Source: Chloroflexi bacterium CFX4 (GTDB taxonomy: Bacteria; Chloroflexota; Anaerolineae; Aggregatilineales; UBA2796). From it: a DNA stretch of 64,000 nt. The notes beneath the pieces are model-generated. The model was not told the origin of the DNA. It saw only the letters and a program-made list of their open reading frames with translations, and ran no database searches. Location of the stretch: positions 62,001-126,000 of the forward strand of contig QWHC01000006.1 of assembly GCA_021404685.1 (NCBI GenBank), read 5' to 3'. Each line of letters opens with the position of its first letter. The stretch's first letter is position 1. Positions 60,609 through 64,000 of this stretch are shown here, piece by piece. A program made the position numbers and the translations under genes.

Positions 60609-61724
60609 TTGCCAAAATTAGGGCAGACAGGCATTGTGAGCATCTACCGACCCGGTGACCAAACCTTCTACCTCCGCTACACGCAAGCAGGACTGTACCA
60701 CGAGCACAGCATTCGCCTTGATTACGCGCTTTCTGGCGATATTCCCGTCGTGGGCGATTGGGATGGCGACGGCTATACGAATGTCGGCGTCTATCGCCCG
60801 TCAACCGCGCAATTCTTGCTGACCACTTCAGAGACGGCGGTGGTCTGTGCGCCTGACCACACCATCACCTATGGCAATCTGGGTGCGCTGCCGCTGGCGG
60901 GCAAGTGGACAGGGGGCGCGGCAGCCGATAGCATCGGTGTGTGGCAGGACGGCGTCTTTGCGTTCAGGCAGTCGCTGACGGATGCCAGTACGACGCACAA
61001 AACCTACGGGAACAGCACCGATACGCCGTTGGTGGGCAACTGGGCGGGCGATGGGGTAGATCGCCCGGCGGTGTGGCGCAACGGGCAAGGCATGTTCTAC
61101 CTTGATAACAACGACGTGACGCAGACGGTGCTGTTTGGCAACCCGAACGACACGCCGCTGGCAGGTGATTGGGACGGCAACGGCGTAGACGGCGTCGGGG
61201 TGCGGCGCGACACACCACGCCCAACCCGCACGCCCACACTTGAACCCACCCCTACCTCCTTGCCAACTGCCTACCCAATCATGGAGAACGGTCGCTTGAC
61301 CAACTGCGAATTTGAACCAAGAGTGCCTGGTGGCTTGCCTTCGCGGGATGTGAACCCACTCGGCAGTCCGGTGCCTGCCCTAGCTTACGCACCACTGGAG
61401 AGCGCAGAAGTTATGATTGTGGATGTCGTGTACGAAGATGCCACACAAAATCAGGGCTTGGGTAAGTTTGTGGCAATTCGGGTAGACTCAAACCTGCTGA
61501 CCACCGCTTGCAATCGGCAGAACGGTTGGTATTACATTGGCTATGCCCATTTGAGCAGCGTCTTAGTGTCTGAGGCTGCCCTTAACCCGCCCTTTCCGCT
61601 TGTGCCTAGCGCGCTTCACGTCGGCATGACAGGCACTACCGGCATGGATAATGTGCATTTGGATGTGACGGTCTTTTGGCTGCCGAAGACCAATAGGGAA
61701 CTGATTGAAACTTTTGAGAAGTGA
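60609..61724 (+). CDS. Secreted FG-GAP-repeat / degenerate M23 protein, N-terminus disrupted (copy 2)
   Basis: 371 codons from the first possible start, a TTG. The frame is open back to about 60420 and reads 'APIAAQADDPCLTPNLAPTFLPRDSRSTPQPTRTPLPYDPCAPSQTPTRTPSPSPSALPSLPKLG', i.e. the end of a signal peptide and a linker, but no start codon precedes it. FG-GAP-like repeats follow ('VVGDWDGDGYTNVGVYRPSTAQFLLT', 'PLVGNWAGDGVDRPAVW', 'PLAGDWDGNGVDGVGVRRD'), then a second Thr/Pro linker and a domain like M23 ('GWYYIGYAHLSSVL...VGMTGTTGMDNVHLDVTVFW') in which the final HxH has become HLD. Probably a decaying gene, related to copy 1 at 49-52 kb. Confidence 0.6.
   Translation: MPKLGQTGIVSIYRPGDQTFYLRYTQAGLYHEHSIRLDYALSGDIPVVGDWDGDGYTNVGVYRPSTAQFLLTTSETAVVCAPDHTITYGNLGALPLAGKWTGGAAADSIGVWQDGVFAFRQSLTDASTTHKTYGNSTDTPLVGNWAGDGVDRPAVWRNGQGMFYLDNNDVTQTVLFGNPNDTPLAGDWDGNGVDGVGVRRDTPRPTRTPTLEPTPTSLPTAYPIMENGRLTNCEFEPRVPGGLPSRDVNPLGSPVPALAYAPLESAEVMIVDVVYEDATQNQGLGKFVAIRVDSNLLTTACNRQNGWYYIGYAHLSSVLVSEAALNPPFPLVPSALHVGMTGTTGMDNVHLDVTVFWLPKTNRELIETFEK
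60888..61208 (+). repeat. Inverted repeat B, right copy
   Basis: Reverse complement of 49385-49700. Lies inside the FG-GAP-repeat gene. Confidence 0.85.
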
Positions 61725-61799
61725 AAGGGATAGTGCATCATGGACGGAAAAACCCGACCAAAGGTGACCCACCATCTCGACGAGCACACCATAAGAACA

Positions 61800-62337
61800 G
61801 TTCGAGCAGTACATCCGTCCCGTATTGAGCGTTGCCAAACGAGGCAGCATCTCCACTGTACAAGGTCTTCAGCCCGTTCCGCCTGCATACGGACTGTCAG
61901 TGGGCGCGTTTGCCCAGCGATAACGACCCGAAAAAAAGAAATCAGCTATCATGCGGTCTACCATCACTATCGCACATAGAGTCGGGATGGCAGTCTGGAG
62001 CGCGTGTTCCAGCAGAGCATCTTGAGCATCCGTGACCAGACTGATATGCATCACCTGAACCTTGACGACAGCCACACACCAGCCAAGAAAGCCCAAAACG
62101 CCAATGTCCTGCCCATCACCGACACCAAGGGGTTCATCCTGGCAACGACAGGCATTGTTGCGGGTAATCCCAAAAATGCCTTTGACCTCGAGGACAATTT
62201 ACGTGCTGCCTTCAAGTTCATTTAGCGCTTTACTAGCGAGCGCACCTTTTGCATGGATTGACAAGTTCCGCGCTCTGCTGGTGCGCTTTGACCGCAAAGC
62301 AGCGCACTTCAGATTGCGTTCAGCAATATGCGGTTGA
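61800..62337 (+). mobile_element. IS5-family transposase relic
   Basis: Three pieces in the right order but broken. First 'LYKVFSPFRLHTDCQWARLPSD' (61860-61925), matching the 'LRTGCQWRLLPHDFPPW' helix of IS5-type transposases. Then, in another frame, 'PKKEISYHAVYHHYR' followed by an in-frame TAG (61977-61979) and 'SRDGSLERVFQQSILSIRDQTDMHHLNLDDSHTPAKKAQNANVLPITDTKGFILATTGIVAGNPKNAFDLEDNL' (first catalytic Asp region). Then, after a gap and frameshift, 'APFAWIDKFRALLVRFDRKAAHFRL' (C-terminal FAW..FR.L..R segment). The middle part with the second Asp is deleted. No terminal inverted repeats were identified. It separates the degraded secreted gene from the dnd cluster. Confidence 0.7.
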
Positions 62338-62380
62338 GTAGTAGGTTTGAACTGCGGCTTTTTCATGAATCTTATGTGCT

Positions 62381-63541
62381 TCAAAGATTGCTAATGCGCT
62401 GCACTGCCAGACTGATCTGAGATATTGCTGTCAGTATTTCGTGCAGGGTAGTATATCTTCCAATCCCCATCCGAATCGCATTGTGTGCTCGTTCTTCTCC
62501 AAAGCCCAGTGCCATGATCACGTGAGAGGGTTCAACACTTGCAGATGTGCAAGCTGAACCAGTTGAGATGGCGATGTCCTTCAATTGAACAATCAATGAT
62601 CGGCTCTCAATGCCCTTGATGGAGACATTCAGGTTATGAGGAAGCCGCTGCGTCGGATGCCCGTTTAGTTCAACACTTCCCAAATCATCTCGAAGTTGCT
62701 GAAACATCATCTGTGTCCACTGACGATACTTCTCCGCCTCGGCTCGCATCTCTACCCGTGCGATTTCCAGCGCCTTTCCCATGCCTACAATGCCAGGCAC
62801 ATTCAAGGTGCCAGATCGTATGCCCAACTCATGCCCACCACCGTAGATCACTGGGGCGACCTTGACTCTTGGGTTTCGACGGCGAACATAAAGCCCACCG
62901 ATGCCTTTCGGTCCATAGATCTTGTGCGCTGAGAACGAGAGCAAATCAATGTGCATGGCCTCAACATCAACAGGAATGTGACCAACGGCTTGCGCGGCAT
63001 CCGTGTGGAACAGTACACCATGTTCGCGAGCAATCGCGCCAATTTCTTGTATCGGTGCGATAGTGCCTATCTCGTTATTGGCGAACATGATCGAAATGAG
63101 AATTGTTTTGGGCGTAATCGCGGCACGGAGTGCATCCAGATCAACGATTCCAAACTGGTCAACAGGTAGATAGGTGATCCGCTTACCCAACTGCTCAAGA
63201 CGTCTGCAGCAGTCCAGAACAGCTTTGTGTTCGGTCACACAGGTAATGATGTGATCGCCCTTATCTGCATACTTTTCTGCAACTCCAAAGAGCGCGATAT
63301 TGTCTGATTCGGTTGCGCCACTCGTAAAGATGATCTCTTTGGGATCGTTAGCATTGAGGATGCGTGCGCACTGTTCACGGGCAAGATTAACGACCCGATT
63401 CGCCTCGTGTCCTGCCTCGTGGTCAAGGCTGGCAGCGTTACCAAACACTTTCGTGAAGTAAGGCAGCATTGCTTCGAGGACGCGGACATCAACTGGAGTC
63501 GTGGCATTGTGATCAAGGTAGATATAGTCTGTGTTGTTCAC
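62381..63541 (-). CDS. dndA: Cysteine desulfurase of a DNA phosphorothioation system (DndA/IscS-like)
   Basis: 386 residues from GTG (its GTGA overlaps the dndE stop; GGAG lies upstream inside dndE). NifS/IscS fold: 'YLDHNATTPVD', 'FTSGATESDNIALFG', His105 in 'CVTEHKAVLD', Asp181 in 'HTDAAQAVGHIPVDV', PLP Lys207 in 'SFSAHKIYGPKGIGGLYVRRR', and catalytic Cys331 in 'ISTGSACTSASVEPSHVIMALG'. It takes sulfur from cysteine and supplies it for replacing a backbone oxygen in DNA. The role is assigned from the translational coupling to dndE; on sequence alone it could be a general IscS. Confidence 0.9.
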   Translation of the reverse strand: MNNTDYIYLDHNATTPVDVRVLEAMLPYFTKVFGNAASLDHEAGHEANRVVNLAREQCARILNANDPKEIIFTSGATESDNIALFGVAEKYADKGDHIITCVTEHKAVLDCCRRLEQLGKRITYLPVDQFGIVDLDALRAAITPKTILISIMFANNEIGTIAPIQEIGAIAREHGVLFHTDAAQAVGHIPVDVEAMHIDLLSFSAHKIYGPKGIGGLYVRRRNPRVKVAPVIYGGGHELGIRSGTLNVPGIVGMGKALEIARVEMRAEAEKYRQWTQMMFQQLRDDLGSVELNGHPTQRLPHNLNVSIKGIESRSLIVQLKDIAISTGSACTSASVEPSHVIMALGFGEERAHNAIRMGIGRYTTLHEILTAISQISLAVQRISNL

Positions 63542-63936
63542 AGTGACTCCTTTTCTAATTCCGCGTTATGTTCACGCACAAGTCGCGCTATATCTCCCAA
63601 GTGTTTGACGCGACCGAAAAGCATCAGTACACCTCGATTGACATGGGCGCGAAATTGGGCATCAAGCACGCTATCTTCCAAAGCGATGCCATCATGTGCA
63701 CAACGTTCCCGCAGAAGTGCCACAAAGTAGTCGTCCCACTCACCAAGCAGCGTAAAGCGGTTGATCTCCCGATCACTATCGGTTGGATAGGCATTGGGAT
63801 CAGGAACTGTGGGATCATTGAGAGACAGGCAGAATCCAAGGCGGCATAGCAAGTTTGGATTAAGTCCTGTTCGGGCTTTCAGGTGAATCAGGCGTTGATC
63901 CACTTCTTTGCAAACGCGAAGACGTGTCATTTTCAT
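63538..63936 (-). CDS. dndE: DNA sulfur modification protein DndE
   Basis: 132 residues from the ATG with GGAG 8 bases upstream; the longer frame overlaps the preceding gene. It matches DndE throughout: 'MTRLRVCKEVDQRLIHLKARTGLNPNLLCRLGFCLSLNDP', 'DREINRFTLLGEWDDYFVALLRERC', 'FRAHVNRGVLMLFGRVKHLGDIARLV'. DndE is a small protein that binds nicked double-stranded DNA and is required with DndC and DndD for phosphorothioate insertion. It lies between an upstream gene whose stop overlaps this start (probably dndD) and dndA. Confidence 0.93.
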   Translation of the reverse strand: MKMTRLRVCKEVDQRLIHLKARTGLNPNLLCRLGFCLSLNDPTVPDPNAYPTDSDREINRFTLLGEWDDYFVALLRERCAHDGIALEDSVLDAQFRAHVNRGVLMLFGRVKHLGDIARLVREHNAELEKESL

Positions 63937-63938
63937 GA

Positions 63939-64000
63939 TCAATGCTCCACGCCAGCGAAATAGTATTGTTCGGCTTTGGAACAACCTTCGTCCATATCGA
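63939..64000 (-). CDS. 3' end of a gene upstream of dndE (dndD expected)
   Basis: On the minus strand a frame enters from beyond the window and ends '...DMDEGCSKAEQYYFAGVEH' with TGA at 63941-63939, two bases before the dndE ATG. The tight arrangement shows it is in the same operon. By usual gene order (dndC-dndD-dndE) it should be dndD, but 20 residues are too few to identify it. Confidence 0.5.
   Translation of the reverse strand, partial: DMDEGCSKAEQYYFAGVEH

Overview
The window looks like a chromosomal stretch of a free-living bacterium with moderately high GC. Secreted, Thr/Pro-linker-rich PA14, SH3b, M23, CAP and FG-GAP proteins, paired GcvPA/GcvPB, PolX, R2lox, NamZ and multi-GAF kinases together suggest a Chloroflexota (Anaerolineae-like) genome. 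This placement is an inference from gene content only; no rRNA, tRNA or CRISPR array was seen.

Layout. 0-6 kb: a GNAT end, a cupin protein, a membrane protein, then rplL and rplJ on the minus strand behind a structured L10 leader with an attenuator, a two-RCK potassium channel, and PolX. 6-12 kb: an FGE-like/glutaredoxin fusion, a BON-like protein, membrane proteins, coaBC, and an AraC/MGMT repair protein. 12-21 kb: a three-GAF/PAS histidine kinase, an EVE + PD-(D/E)XK candidate nuclease, and an FNR-family regulator divergent from DUF1858 and YwiC genes with a perfect FNR box between them; then a bcp-led operon. 21-29 kb: a Wzz-like protein, hom, an unknown protein behind a terminated leader RNA, gcvPA-gcvPB, and a four-S1-domain protein. 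29-36 kb: pyrD, two MalF/MalG-type permeases, an HDAC-family enzyme, an ABC ATPase, and a histidine-kinase-like protein lacking its phospho-acceptor His. 36-42 kb: an apparent minus-strand operon of R2lox, serine hydrolase, NamZ, PA14/SH3b and M23/propeller proteins, which points to wall turnover and envelope work.

42-49 kb: an ATP-grasp-like protein, an overlapping pair of SF1 helicase-type genes, and an HpcH/HpaI aldolase. 49-62 kb: gltB, a CAP protein, a zinc-finger/TetR pair and def lie between two degraded copies of a secreted multidomain gene in opposite orientation. These copies form two pairs of inverted repeats. 61.7-62.3 kb holds an IS5-type transposase relic.

62.4-64 kb: the window ends inside a DNA phosphorothioation (dnd) cluster: dndA overlapped by dndE, plus the last codons of an upstream gene. 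The best candidates for follow-up are the dnd island edge, the FNR-box module, the EVE-nuclease, the invertible-looking 49-61 kb segment, the terminated leader RNA near 23.4 kb and the His-less kinase.
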